From contig CASFTG010000001.1 in NCBI GenBank assembly GCA_949297805.1, positions 824,999 through 888,998 of the forward strand: DNA of 64,000 nt, given 5' to 3'. Below are positions 54,278-63,344 of this stretch, piece by piece. The stretch's first letter is position 1, and each line of letters starts with the position of its first letter. The position numbers were made by a program, and so were the translations under genes. The notes beneath the pieces are model-generated. The model saw only the letters and a list, made by a program, of their open reading frames with translations. It had not been told where the DNA came from and made no database searches. Source of the stretch: an uncultured bacterium. GTDB lineage: Bacteria > Bacillota_I > Bacilli_A > RFN20 > CAG-826.

Positions 54278-57200
54278 GGTCGTGGCCGCTTGTTTCTCAG
54301 CAAGGTCGTGGCCGCTTGTTTCTCCTCTAAAGTGGTTAAGGAGGCTACGTCCCCTTCGAAATCCGGATCGAGGAAGTACTTTAAAGTCTCCCCGTCAGTC
54401 GAGAGGAGCAATTTGTTGTAAAGGTATTCGGGGAAGACGTATTCGCTGACCCCGGACTCGGTATAGGTGAAGATGCCTGAACCCGATAAGGCTTTAAGCA
54501 GATCGCCAAGATCCGGCCCTAAGGCGAAGAAGTCGAGGTTCGATAAATCTAACCCTTTGGAGGCCAAGTCGATGACTTTCTGGAACGCCGCCCCTTCGGC
54601 TGCCCAGTCGGTAACGTTTTTAAAACTGATCGGAAGGTCGAGCCCATCCTCGCCTCCAACCCCAAGGATCGGGACAACGAGGTATCCATCTAGGGCCCCG
54701 CCGGCGAGTTTGGAAAGGATGACCGAGTCCCCGATGGCGGCGAACACGTCATCGATCTTCAATCCCGAAAGCTGGCTGAAGGCGTTCGCGGTGTCCCCAT
54801 TGCTTAAGGAATCAAGCTTATCGAGGAGGCCGCTGCGCAAGACCGAGCAAAGGGCATTGACCATTTGATAAGTCTCGCCTTTCGGCTTCGATTGATCGAT
54901 GTCCCCTTCAATCCAAGAGGAGGTGAGATTAGGAATGCCGTCGAGGTCTTCAGTGGTCAATTCAGTGAAGGTCCCGTTGCTATCGATTTGCGAGATCAAT
55001 TTGTTGATAAGCCCGCAGAAGTTGGCGTTCTTCACTTCTTTTCCGTTTTCATCGAGGGTAATGGGATTTAATACTTTGGAATTCAGGAAGGTGTCGAAGA
55101 TGTAGCAAAGTTCCTCCTGAGCCGAGAGCAAGAACGACCCCATCGCCGCCGTCCCCATCTTGGAGATAGAAGAGAAAGAAGAGACCAATAAGGGGCAATA
55201 CTTGGCCATTCTCAGGATATTGGCCGCCTCATGGCCTAAGTTCGGGGCGTGGAAGTCAAGTTTGGCGATGCCATATTGGCTTAGGTCGAAGTCCTCCATC
55301 GAGGATTCAAGGACGCCTGGTAAGGCTGAGGAAAGGATGATTGAGCGGTCAATGTCCTCGCAGGTATTGATTAAAGCATCCAATAAATCCGGTTCGATCG
55401 AATAGAGGTTCCCTTCGGGATCGTAATTAACACCCGGCTGAGTGTCGGGATTAAGGAGGAATTCTTTGCCGGCTTCGTTCGAAGCTAATTCAGCGGCGAT
55501 ATCCATGATTGCCCCAAATTCCTTTTTGAAGTTGACCCGGGTGACCCCGATGTTATCTTCATCGACCAGTTGCGCGTTGGCGGATTCCAAATCGATCTTG
55601 ATATTCCCTTGGTTATTGACCATCGGCTCAAGGACCGGGAGCAAGTCGTCTAAAGCGTTGCCGATCAAGACCGAATCGAAGAGGTTCTTCTTTCCGGTTG
55701 AGATGCCGGTATTGGGGTCGACGTTAGTCGGGTTGCCATCGGCATCGCGAGGGCCGACCAAAACCGAGATGACTTCCTCCGGATGGTCGATGACCATGGT
55801 GAGCAAGGTCCCGAGGATTCCCCCGCCGAGCAGTTTGTCCTCGTCGGCCGCTTCCGAAGAGGAGGAATCGTTTTGATTAAGCCGAGATAACGACTGGACG
55901 TCGGCGGTCGTTCCGAGCCCATCGAACATCTCCTTCATCGCCACTCGGTCGATATCGACGAGGCTGTAGAAGGAATCGTAGATGATGCCGAGTTCTTGGA
56001 ACCAGGAGATATTGGCGATCTGGTGGTAATCCAGCGGGGCGTCCTTATCGGGTTGGACGAACATCCGAAGGGAGAAGGAATCCTCGCTAGTTTCTTGGTT
56101 CTTAGCCATAGTATAGACGGCCCCGGCGATCAGGTGGTTGATGAGATCGGTGTCAGCCTTGTCGAGGGCGGCATGCATGGATTTATAGGCGTCTTCATCC
56201 TCGAACATCGCATAAAGCTGGGTGAGGTTAAAGATCGGGGTCTGGGAGACCTCATCGGCGATGACCTCGAAGAAGCCGGCGTTAAGCAAATCAACGTAGA
56301 AGGCGCTTAAGTTGTTGAGCTCATTGGTCCAATCGTAATTCTGATTGGTCAAATAGGCGACGGCGTCCTCTCCTAAGATGGTTTTGGCTTGATCGAGATT
56401 AAGGGCAATCGTCACCGCGACCGGCAAAGCGATCTTGACTAGGGAGACGCTGGTGAGCTTGCTGATGAGGTTCGGGATGATCATCGAGGCGAGGATCGAA
56501 TGCCAGGCGATCCCATCCTCCCCGATCATGGCCATGACCCCGGAATTGAGAATCGAGGAGCCGACGTCAGCGATAGACGCCAACTCGGTGATGAGGTCGA
56601 CCTTCATCCCGGCGGCATCGGTTTTGGTTAGGAAGGAGATGAGCTTCGAATCGAGGGTCTCGGTCCCGTCGTTCCGGGTCCAGTTGAAGAAGACCTTGGC
56701 GAAAGTCGAGTCGTCATAGGCCTCGAGGACATCGTAAACCATTCCGACCGTCTCATCGGTTTTGGACGAGGATTCATCGATCTCCAGATGGTTATTGACC
56801 GTGTTGACCAAGGCGGTGAACGGAGTCAGAAGCATGACCATGATCAGACCACCGCAGACGACGTGTTCTAAGCCTGAGACCCAGCGAAGTTTTCTTTTCC
56901 GCCGTTTCTTCTTAACGACCGCTTCCCCATCGGGTCCATTGAGATATTCGGTGACTTGGACTTTGCGGTTAAAGAGGAACTTGAAGCAAATATGCCATAA
57001 AAGCCAAGCCAATAACGACCCGACGATCATAATGAGCAAGCCTTCGACGAAGATGAGGAGGAGCTTGACGGTCGAGGCCGCGAGGGCGGTCGCGTAGACG
57101 ACGATGTCTTCCGCCGAAGCCGACACCCCATAATGGAGCAAGAGTTTAGTAAAGAAATCGGTCAAGGTCTCGGATAGGGTGGTGACATGAAGGCTCGCCG

Positions 57201-57480
57201 AAAAGTCGCCGATATTGACGACGACTTCGGGAATGCCGAAAGAGGAAAGATCGAGTTTGGCCAGCATATCGCCTAGGGGCGAGACCGTCAGCATCCCGAT
57301 GACGCAGAGCCCGCCGACGAAGATCAGATGGTAAGTCCCGTATCGCCAACCATGGAGCAAACCCCAGAGGAAGAGGAAGACCAGGACCCCGAGGATTCCA
57401 AAGAAGGCGACGTTTAAACCGATATCGAGGTAACGGAGGATGTCCTCCGAATTCACAGACAAAAATGTGGCCAAGTTCAT
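54199..57480 (-). CDS. N-terminal part of a giant membrane-anchored surface protein
   Basis: A 1093-residue frame. Residues 15-70 and 140-175 hold membrane helices, then a basic KKKRRKRKLR loop (about 190-200), another helix (about 207-232) and a long, probably extracellular, acidic region with repeated helical units. The last about 28 residues (from RNKRPRPCS) are frameshifted junk after a 26-bp tandem duplication. Known families are not recognised; the large membrane/ectodomain layout suggests a cell-surface or division-site protein. The ATG has CATAAT nine bases upstream and TTGAGG 17 bases further. Confidence 0.72.
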   Translation of the reverse strand: MNLATFLSVNSEDILRYLDIGLNVAFFGILGVLVFLFLWGLLHGWRYGTYHLIFVGGLCVIGMLTVSPLGDMLAKLDLSSFGIPEVVVNIGDFSASLHVTTLSETLTDFFTKLLLHYGVSASAEDIVVYATALAASTVKLLLIFVEGLLIMIVGSLLAWLLWHICFKFLFNRKVQVTEYLNGPDGEAVVKKKRRKRKLRWVSGLEHVVCGGLIMVMLLTPFTALVNTVNNHLEIDESSSKTDETVGMVYDVLEAYDDSTFAKVFFNWTRNDGTETLDSKLISFLTKTDAAGMKVDLITELASIADVGSSILNSGVMAMIGEDGIAWHSILASMIIPNLISKLTSVSLVKIALPVAVTIALNLDQAKTILGEDAVAYLTNQNYDWTNELNNLSAFYVDLLNAGFFEVIADEVSQTPIFNLTQLYAMFEDEDAYKSMHAALDKADTDLINHLIAGAVYTMAKNQETSEDSFSLRMFVQPDKDAPLDYHQIANISWFQELGIIYDSFYSLVDIDRVAMKEMFDGLGTTADVQSLSRLNQNDSSSSEAADEDKLLGGGILGTLLTMVIDHPEEVISVLVGPRDADGNPTNVDPNTGISTGKKNLFDSVLIGNALDDLLPVLEPMVNNQGNIKIDLESANAQLVDEDNIGVTRVNFKKEFGAIMDIAAELASNEAGKEFLLNPDTQPGVNYDPEGNLYSIEPDLLDALINTCEDIDRSIILSSALPGVLESSMEDFDLSQYGIAKLDFHAPNLGHEAANILRMAKYCPLLVSSFSSISKMGTAAMGSFLLSAQEELCYIFDTFLNSKVLNPITLDENGKEVKNANFCGLINKLISQIDSNGTFTELTTEDLDGIPNLTSSWIEGDIDQSKPKGETYQMVNALCSVLRSGLLDKLDSLSNGDTANAFSQLSGLKIDDVFAAIGDSVILSKLAGGALDGYLVVPILGVGGEDGLDLPISFKNVTDWAAEGAAFQKVIDLASKGLDLSNLDFFALGPDLGDLLKALSGSGIFTYTESGVSEYVFPEYLYNKLLLSTDGETLKYFLDPDFEGDVASLTTLEEKQAATTLLRNKRPRPCSISIWSNSFRPKRTGMGSRARSTG
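54273..54324. repeat. 26-bp perfect tandem duplication inside the giant gene
   Basis: Two adjacent identical copies, 54273-54298 and 54299-54324, each starting AGCAAGGTCGTGG. The unit is not a multiple of three, so it shifts the reading frame. Confidence 0.95.
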
Positions 57481-57489
57481 ATCGGGTTA

Positions 57490-57518
57490 ATTATGGTGGG
57501 CAAGGAAGGAAACCTCAA
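57490..57518 (-). promoter_or_regulatory. Promoter of the giant surface-protein gene
   Basis: -35 TTGAGG (57518-57513), 17-base spacer, -10 CATAAT (57495-57490), then nine bases to the ATG; no Shine-Dalgarno. Confidence 0.6.
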
Positions 57519-57544
57519 TACCCAAGTGCGCGCCTATACGCGTA

Positions 57545-58129
57545 TTAGCAATACGAAATTTCAACCAAATCCAGCGGATCGAAGGCGATGGCTAAGCCGG
57601 TTAAAGTTAGGAAACCGGCGCCCAAAATGCCAAAAAGGAGATAAACCAACTTCCGAGAATTGATGGCTCCAAGCAGCCGTAAACCGGAAAGGAGCAAAAT
57701 CAACAATCCGGCGGCGATAGCCCCATAGACATAGCCGACCGTTGGCCCAATGGCTAAGCTCCGGTAGCCATAAATCGAATAGCACATCGGATAGCAATAA
57801 CCATCCTCATCGCAATACCCGGGCCCTGAGGCATTATCGACGACGACCTTGAAAAGTGGGAGGAAGAACATCAGCAGGATTAAAATGGTCACGAGCATAA
57901 TGACCGATAAGAGGACTCGTTCTTTGACGCTCGGCGGTTCTTTGCTGCTAAGAATCCCCGGCCCGAGTTTCTCCACCAGCAGCTCCTCCGTCTCCTGGCC
58001 TGGATGCCGGGTCCCGTTTTCGTATTGGGCGATGGCGCTGCGTGAGACATAGACGGCGCTGGCGAGGCTTTCCTGGGTATAGCCTTGCTTCTGCCTTTCT
58101 TGAATCAATTTTTCTTTGTCGATTGCCAT
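57545..58129 (-). CDS. XRE-family membrane-anchored regulator
   Basis: A 194-residue protein. Residues 1-60 are an XRE helix-turn-helix (LIQERQKQGYTQESLASAVYVSRSAIAQYENG), followed by four hydrophobic segments from about residue 80 onward. Such membrane-linked Cro/CI-type proteins are frequent in Firmicutes; the signal sensed is unknown. A frame reaches 58168, but the ATG at 58129 has TATAAT exactly six bases upstream, giving a leaderless mRNA. It is divergent from the CPBP gene, about 200 bp away. Confidence 0.85.
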   Translation of the reverse strand: MAIDKEKLIQERQKQGYTQESLASAVYVSRSAIAQYENGTRHPGQETEELLVEKLGPGILSSKEPPSVKERVLLSVIMLVTILILLMFFLPLFKVVVDNASGPGYCDEDGYCYPMCYSIYGYRSLAIGPTVGYVYGAIAAGLLILLLSGLRLLGAINSRKLVYLLFGILGAGFLTLTGLAIAFDPLDLVEISYC

Positions 58130-58135
58130 GCCGGT

Positions 58136-58141
58136 ATTATA
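58136..58141 (-). promoter_or_regulatory. -10 box for the leaderless XRE gene
   Basis: Minus-strand TATAAT, then ACCGGC, then ATG at 58129. This rules out the upstream frame extension, which would lie inside the promoter. Confidence 0.65.
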
Positions 58142-58323
58142 GTCCGCCAAGCAAATTCCCTTCGTCACAAAACGTCACATCGGCTAATTCGAGTGGCAAA
58201 ACAAAAGGCAAAATCGGCGTTTGAAAGGACTTTTGATTCGAAAAGCCCGCAAAAACCGAATATGTCGAATAGATTTTGAATCGCAGTTCAAAGGCGGCTT
58301 TAGGCAAGGAGCAAAACTAATGA

Positions 58324-58329
58324 TATATT
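58324..58329 (+). promoter_or_regulatory. -10 box for the CPBP protease gene (GTG start)
   Basis: TATATT followed by AACGCGC and the GTG at 58337. A leaderless mRNA starting at GTG is predicted. Confidence 0.5.
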
Positions 58330-58336
58330 AACGCGC

Positions 58337-59215
58337 GTGAAAACCTATCTTCGACCGACCAGTTGCCCTCATTGCCATCATAAGCTCGATCCTCAAGCGG
58401 TTCGTTGCCCCGAATGCGGGACCCCGAATCCCGATACCCGGGCCCGGGTCATCTTCAAGGATTTTCTGCCGCTTAATGTCTATAAGCAGATCGGCTTATT
58501 GGCCTGCTCGCTAATTGGCTTATCGATCTTCTCCGAGATCGTCGCTCTAATATTAGTCGCGGTGGTCAAAGGGCAGAATCCCGGCTGGGACAGCGACCAA
58601 TTGAACGCCTATCTTTCTTCGGGCACGGTGAACTTCGTCTACATGCTCATCGCCTATTTATTGGTCCTCCTATCGATGGGGCTTATCCTCTTCAAGGACT
58701 GGAGGGCCTACTTCGAACGGTTCAAGCGTTATAAAAATGTCTTGATCGGCATCGCGTTCGCCATCGGCCTATTCATCGTCGGGATCGTTTATTCCTTGTT
58801 GGTCATAAGCCCGGTCTATGCGGCCTTAGGGATTGACGGTTCCACCAACAACGCCAACCAGTCGGTCCTCAATACGATGATCGAAACGGTGCCAGTCGGG
58901 GCTTTCTTCCTTCTCTCCATCATCGGGCCGGTGACCGAGGAACTTGGCTACCGAGCAGGGCTCTTCTCCTTCTTGGCTCGATTCGGCAAACCATTGGCCT
59001 ATATCCTCACCATCATCATCTTCGCCTTCATCCACTTCGACTTCGGCTGCTTTAACGAAGGCGGGACGGCGATGATCGTTGAATTGATCAATCTGCCCTC
59101 CTATCTCTTTGGCGGGATCGCCTTGTCCATCTGCTATGACAAGTTCGGGATTGAGGGGTCAACGACCGCCCACATCCTCTATAACGCCGCCTCCTTCTTC
59201 ACCCAACTCATCTGA
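58337..59215 (+). CDS. Zinc-ribbon CPBP intramembrane protease
   Basis: A 292-residue protein. An N-terminal zinc ribbon (CPHCHHKLDPQAVRCPEC) precedes six to seven membrane helices. The CPBP/Abi motifs are present: EELGYRAGLF (EExxxR), FIHFDFG (His) and AHILYN (HxxxN). The family includes Rce1-like proteases and bacteriocin self-immunity proteins. It begins with GTG and is followed after ten bases by the TraX-like gene, with which it forms an operon ending at the thioredoxin terminator. Confidence 0.88.
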   Translation: MKTYLRPTSCPHCHHKLDPQAVRCPECGTPNPDTRARVIFKDFLPLNVYKQIGLLACSLIGLSIFSEIVALILVAVVKGQNPGWDSDQLNAYLSSGTVNFVYMLIAYLLVLLSMGLILFKDWRAYFERFKRYKNVLIGIAFAIGLFIVGIVYSLLVISPVYAALGIDGSTNNANQSVLNTMIETVPVGAFFLLSIIGPVTEELGYRAGLFSFLARFGKPLAYILTIIIFAFIHFDFGCFNEGGTAMIVELINLPSYLFGGIALSICYDKFGIEGSTTAHILYNAASFFTQLI

Positions 59216-59225
59216 AAGGAACCCT

Positions 59226-60155
59226 ATGGACGACAATCGCAAGTTACCTTTATCCGGCTTTGTCCTCAAGCTCATCGCCATCGTCTTCATGACGCTTGAC
59301 CATATCGGCCTCTTCCTTTCGATGTATGCCGGCTCCTCGGCTAACCCGGAGGCGATGAACACCGCCGCCATGGTCCTCCGTTATGCTGGGCGGATCGCTT
59401 TCCCGATCTTCGCCTTCTTATTAGCGGAAGGCATGCGTTATTCCCATGCCCGGGGGAAATACATCCTGCGGATCCTTGGCGTTTATGCTTTGGTCGAGAT
59501 CGTGCAGATCATCTTGGTCTATGTCCCCTTAGGGATCATCTCCGGGGCCGAGGCAATCACCAATCCGCTGAGTGACCTCCTTTTCTGCGGCTTGGTCCTT
59601 TATTGCTTGCGGTTACCAAAATGGAAGAAGCTTCTAAGCCTCCTCCCGATCGGTTTTATCCTGCTTTGCTATTTCGTCGGGGTCTATGAGAACTATGCCG
59701 ATGTCTCGGTCAACTGGCTCCCCTATTACCTCCGGCCGGCTTATTCGGTGTTCGCTTTGCTCATTACCTTAGGCTTCTACTTTGCCTTCCCCTTAGCCTA
59801 CAAGATGGGCAAAGGGATGTGCGAACAACTTGGCATCAGCGAGGAGCTCTTCCCCGAGACCTATACCGGGCGGCGGCTCATCAATGTCTTAGGGCTCATA
59901 TTCTTCTTTATCGTCACCGTCGCTTTCTGGGGGCTATCCTATTTGGCTTCTAGGGCTTTCGACCCAGTCTATAACGTCAACGGGGCGACTTTATCGATGT
60001 CGGTCGAGTCTTATTGCCTACTCGCCATCATTGTCCTTTATTTCTATTCCGGGAAGCGAGGTTACGACTCGAAGGGATTCCGTTACTTCGAATATGCCTA
60101 CTTCCCAGTGCATCTGGCTTTGCTTTACGCGGTTTTCTATCTAATATTCATGTAG
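59226..60155 (+). CDS. TraX-like membrane acyltransferase
   Basis: A 309-residue polytopic membrane protein with about eight helices. KLIAIVFMTLDHIGLFL with the DH pair and RIAFPIFAFLLAEGMRYS match the TraX family; plasmid TraX acetylates pilin, and chromosomal homologues probably modify surface or secreted molecules. The ATG at 59226 has GAAAGGA eight bases before it; the longer frame to 59109 lies inside the CPBP gene. Second gene of the three-gene operon. Confidence 0.9.
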   Translation: MDDNRKLPLSGFVLKLIAIVFMTLDHIGLFLSMYAGSSANPEAMNTAAMVLRYAGRIAFPIFAFLLAEGMRYSHARGKYILRILGVYALVEIVQIILVYVPLGIISGAEAITNPLSDLLFCGLVLYCLRLPKWKKLLSLLPIGFILLCYFVGVYENYADVSVNWLPYYLRPAYSVFALLITLGFYFAFPLAYKMGKGMCEQLGISEELFPETYTGRRLINVLGLIFFFIVTVAFWGLSYLASRAFDPVYNVNGATLSMSVESYCLLAIIVLYFYSGKRGYDSKGFRYFEYAYFPVHLALLYAVFYLIFM

Positions 60156-60169
60156 GAGGAATTAATTAA

Positions 60170-60475
60170 ATGGAAATCGAAATCACCACCAACGAACAAT
60201 ACGAGCAGGAGACTAGTTCGGGCAAAGTCCTTGTCGACTTCTACGCCGTCTGGTGCGGGCCTTGCCAAATGCTATCCCCCATCGTCAAAGAGATCGCCGA
60301 GGAACATCCAGAGCTGAAGGTCTTGAAAGTCGACGTCGACAAAGTCGGGGCCCCAGCCGCCAAGCTCAACGTCTATTCAATCCCGACCTTGGTCCTCTAC
60401 CAAGACGGGAAGATCATCAACACCAGCACCGGTTATCGCCCGAAAGAATCCCTATTGGCTTTCTTGGGTTATTAA
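60170..60475 (+). CDS. trxA: Thioredoxin
   Basis: A 101-residue thioredoxin with active site WCGPC, the cis-proline motif SIPTLVLY and standard length. It is cytoplasmic and reduces disulfides in ribonucleotide reductase, peroxiredoxins and others. An AGGAGG site lies 11 bases upstream. A terminator follows, closing the CPBP-TraX-thioredoxin operon. Confidence 0.95.
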   Translation: MEIEITTNEQYEQETSSGKVLVDFYAVWCGPCQMLSPIVKEIAEEHPELKVLKVDVDKVGAPAAKLNVYSIPTLVLYQDGKIINTSTGYRPKESLLAFLGY

Positions 60476-60481
60476 GCAAGG

Positions 60482-60503
60482 GCTCCCACAAGGGAGCTTT
60501 TCT
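60482..60503 (+). terminator. Terminator after thioredoxin
   Basis: Stem GCTCCC/GGGAGC, ACAA loop, then TTTTCTT. Confidence 0.85.
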
Positions 60504-60723
60504 TATAGAGCGAGAACAAAAAACAACTGAGCGGTTCAGCGCCACACAAAATAAAACCGGTAACGCCAGGATAAACAAGTAAATTCCATGTAAATTTTGT
60601 TTCCGCAAACCTGGGATTTTTTCCGCAGATTAGAAAAAAGTGGAGAAAAGAGCGGTTTTTGTCCGCGACTCAATTTTGCCATTTTGACTAATGATGATAA
60701 AAAGCGCCGAAAGGAGCATTGCT

Positions 60724-61023
60724 ATGTCATTATTGAAATTCTTGTTAAAGCCAAAACGGAAACTGGCTAAGCCGAAAACTAAAAGGGTTACCTTATTCGG
60801 TTATGTGTTATCCAGCCACGTGCAAAACCGCATCGCCGATCCTAAACGTGGCATCAATAAATTTTCTGTCATCACACACTTCATCGCCCCGCCTGTAGTG
60901 ACCGGCCCAGAAACGATAAGCAAAAAGGATGGCACAAAAGAGTATCGGCGATATGGCTCAAAACTTACATCGGTGATACCATCGAAAAAACAAAGTTGTG
61001 AAAAGTATTTGGAAGAACAATAG
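60724..61023 (+). CDS. Small basic hypothetical protein
   Basis: A 99-residue, lysine-rich protein (MSLLKFLLKPKRKLAKPK at the start) that I do not recognise. The middle (YVLSSHVQNRIADPKRGINK) has a conserved-looking His-x-x-x-Arg character that recalls small nuclease or phage-type proteins, but there is no firm match. An AAAGGAG site lies eight bases before the chosen ATG. Lower GC than the main genome; it stands with the next gene in an accessory-looking pocket. Confidence 0.55.
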   Translation: MSLLKFLLKPKRKLAKPKTKRVTLFGYVLSSHVQNRIADPKRGINKFSVITHFIAPPVVTGPETISKKDGTKEYRRYGSKLTSVIPSKKQSCEKYLEEQ

Positions 61024-61121
61024 GCGGGAATGCAAGGAATTCGGTCTAGTAGTCGTTGATGAGCGCACTCGGCGATTCGGGAAAGCGCTTAAGGTCAAAA
61101 ACAAAAAGAAGGATTGAGCCA

Positions 61122-61577
61122 ATGTTTAGAAAATACAAACCAACAAACAACGAAATAATCATTATCCGGCGTGTGGGTTTCGCCTCCTTGCGGAGAGAAG
61201 ATACCGAGAATTTAATCCGCCGGCTAAACCGAATGAAAGAGGACTTTCCGAATCTTCAGACGGATATCGATAATCTCTTTTGCCATCTGCACCATTTAGA
61301 TTACAAGTTTGCCAGCCGATATTTAAAGCGTTTGCCCGACCACATCGAAACCGGTAAATATCGGCCAACCGAGGAAGGCATCAAAGCGCTAAAGGCCCTT
61401 GGATACGTTTATATCAACGAGTCAAACCACGACGAAATGCGTACTAGATTAAGAGAGGCCGAGATTTCTGACGGAGATTTTGCAATAGCCAGCGAAAAAC
61501 TCGCCGATGAAATCGACGACGCTGACAATGCCGAAATACCGCTGGATTACGATTATATTAACGCCAAATTGCGATAA
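61122..61577 (+). CDS. Hypothetical helical protein
   Basis: A 151-residue protein, mostly charged helices, with no signal peptide or membrane segment and no recognised family. It contains RREDTENLIRRLNRMKEDFP and an acidic C-terminus. The ATG at 61122 follows an AAGGA site; a longer frame from 61056 is less likely. Base composition is lower in GC than its surroundings, as for the gene before it. Confidence 0.6.
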   Translation: MFRKYKPTNNEIIIIRRVGFASLRREDTENLIRRLNRMKEDFPNLQTDIDNLFCHLHHLDYKFASRYLKRLPDHIETGKYRPTEEGIKALKALGYVYINESNHDEMRTRLREAEISDGDFAIASEKLADEIDDADNAEIPLDYDYINAKLR

Positions 61578-61595
61578 AGAACCGCCCGTTGCCTT

Positions 61596-62308
61596 CTAAG
61601 TTAAAAAGGGGTTCGCGGCATATTGGAAATCCGTCTCGTCGAAGTCGGCTAGTTTAATCCCGGAATAACGGAAACTGAACCGGCTTTCATAGGGCTTCAC
61701 CGTCACCTTTGAATCGCCAGGCATAATCGCCTCTTCCCCACCGTCTGGATCGAATATAGCCGGGCCTTCGAATCGAAGCTGATCTCGATATGGAAAGCAT
61801 CGGGAAGCCCGCTGACGTCGGACATGATGGATAGATAAGGGACGGCCGGGGCTTCGGCGACATACTTGCCGTCGACGAACTCATAGTCCAAAAGAGAATA
61901 GGTATGCAGCAGGACGAGATAGATGCCGGAGGACCCAGTTCCCGGATGGGCGAGATATTTGTTCGCCGCCTCCCCGTTTTCATAGGTATAGACCATCGTC
62001 CCTTCGCTGGTCGGACGGTCATAGATCCGCTTCTCGCTTTTAACCCCGTTGTTGGTCCCGCTTATGATGACGTCGGTCCCTTTCTCTTGATCGATGGCCA
62101 CCGTGAAAGCGAAATCGCCGGTTAGGGCCTCGCTATGGTCGCCGGAGGTCAGATCGTATTGGCCTTCGCAGGAAAAGGCGAAAGGCCCATCGAACTCGGT
62201 GAAGGCCGCTTGAAATTGTTCGAAGTCCACCGAATAGCCGCCTTTGACCCCGGTGCCGGTACAGGCATAGAGAGGAAGGAGAAAGCAAAGGTTAAAGGTT
62301 TTCCGCAT
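61596..62308 (-). pseudogene. Frameshifted small lipoprotein gene of the half-barrel type
   Basis: The frame starting at 62308 encodes a lipoprotein (lipobox YAC) with one domain like those in the 28-33 kb proteins, and ends after GKRRLCLAIQR at 61703. In another phase the sequence continues as EEAIMPGDSKVTV and KPYESRFSFRYSG to a TAG at 61596, with coding character. The change lies at a G-run (61739-61736, four G on the minus strand); one extra G restores the frame. This is a recent single-base loss or a sequencing error. Confidence 0.7.
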
Positions 62309-62364
62309 AGAGGTATTTTATCACGCCTAAAAGTAGGCCATAGAGATTAAACGCCGATTCCTTT

Positions 62365-62392
62365 TTGACTAGGGGGTGGCTTGTGATATAGT
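62365..62392 (+). promoter_or_regulatory. Promoter of the tRNA pair
   Basis: -35 TTGACT, 16-base spacer, -10 TATAGT, 12 bases before tRNA-Asp. Confidence 0.7.
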
Positions 62393-62404
62393 TATGCCCG
62401 CTAC

Positions 62405-62481
62405 GGACCATTGGTGTAGCGGCCTAACATGCTTCCCTGTCACGGAAGAGATCACGGGTTCGAATCCCGTATGGTCCGCCA
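62405..62481 (+). tRNA. tRNA-Asp (GTC)
   Basis: A 77-base cloverleaf with acceptor GGACCAT/ATGGTCC, anticodon stem CTTCC/GGAAG around a CTGTCAC loop (anticodon GTC), T-loop GGTTCGAATCC and encoded CCA. Confidence 0.97.
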
Positions 62482-62485
62482 GCTC

Positions 62486-62559
62486 GCAGGTGTAGTTCAG
62501 TGGCAGAACACCGCCCTTCCAAGGCGGTCATACGGGTTCGATTCCCGCCACCTGCTCCA
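62486..62559 (+). tRNA. tRNA-Gly (TCC)
   Basis: A 74-base cloverleaf: acceptor GCAGGTG/CACCTGC, anticodon stem CCGCC/GGCGG around CTTCCAA (anticodon TCC), T-loop GGTTCGATTCC and encoded CCA. Four bases separate it from tRNA-Asp. Confidence 0.97.
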
Positions 62560-62566
62560 TATGTTA

Positions 62567-62591
62567 AAAAGCCCCGTAAAATCGGGGTTTT
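62567..62591 (+). terminator. Terminator after the tRNA pair
   Basis: CCCCG/CGGGG stem with AAAA before and TTTT after, eight bases downstream of tRNA-Gly. Confidence 0.8.
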
Positions 62592-62600
62592 GATTTTATC

Positions 62601-62629
62601 TTGGGTAAATTTTGGGTAGTTTTTGGGTA
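62601..62629. repeat. Three TTGGGTA repeats with an 11-bp period beside tRNA-Gly
   Basis: TTGGGTA occurs at 62601, 62612 and 62623, exactly one helical turn apart. The place (just behind a tRNA gene) and form fit integrase arm-type sites of an integrative element, but no integrase is seen in the window. Confidence 0.45.
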
Positions 62630-62639
62630 AATGTCGGAA

Positions 62640-63344
62640 TAGCGTTTAATAGTTTGCAGGCGGATTATTCAAGGTTGTAGACGGTTGATCCAATCCCTCG
62701 CCTCCGTCAATCAAAGAAAACGGACAGCGCCAATAGGAGAAGGTTTTTGACCCAACCACTAATAACCGAATCGAGGACGTTTAAGTTTTGGGTATGCCTA
62801 CCACCAACTGCTGATTTTGATCTTTGACCTATCGGTCTCGATGATGAGCGATGGGCGTTATAGTAAACGTTTTTTGCCGTAGCGGTGACGGTGTCTAAAA
62901 GGCGCAGACATCGAGTGTTTGCCGGATTTGACATCCGCTTCAGATGTTGCGTTACTATCGTGGCCGGAAGCGGTTGATCCTCGGAATTGCATTTCGGACG
63001 TGGATGCAGATAGGGGTGCCTGATCAGCACGACGAACCAGCCGAGAAGTCCCGCTTCCTTTTCTTATCGTGTACGGAGTTTGGTTATACTCTGATGTGAT
63101 TGACTAGCTCAGATCCCAATGCGGTATAGAGACTGGTTCCTCAGCTGCATCATAATCCTAAAGACAGGCAAACGCAGGTTAAGACCACTCAAAGGTATCG
63201 TATTTCGAAAATACAAGTAAATCGTTTTTGTGTTCCCTAGCTTCGTTTGGACGCTGCTGCCGCTGCGTTTTCGGTAACGTATTTACTAAAGCGCTCTGAC
63301 CGTCCTCAGCCTTTTCTCGCCGTAAACTGAAACGCCAATAGCTG
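62640..63344. other. Gene-poor stretch
   Basis: About 700 bases with no supported gene. A minus-strand frame at 62707-63030 lacks a start signal and coding character. The stretch may be decayed mobile-element DNA downstream of the tRNA pair. Confidence 0.4.

Noticed and set aside
62707..63030. A 107-residue minus-strand frame behind the tRNA genes
   Set aside because: No start signal, no recognisable family, and irregular composition.
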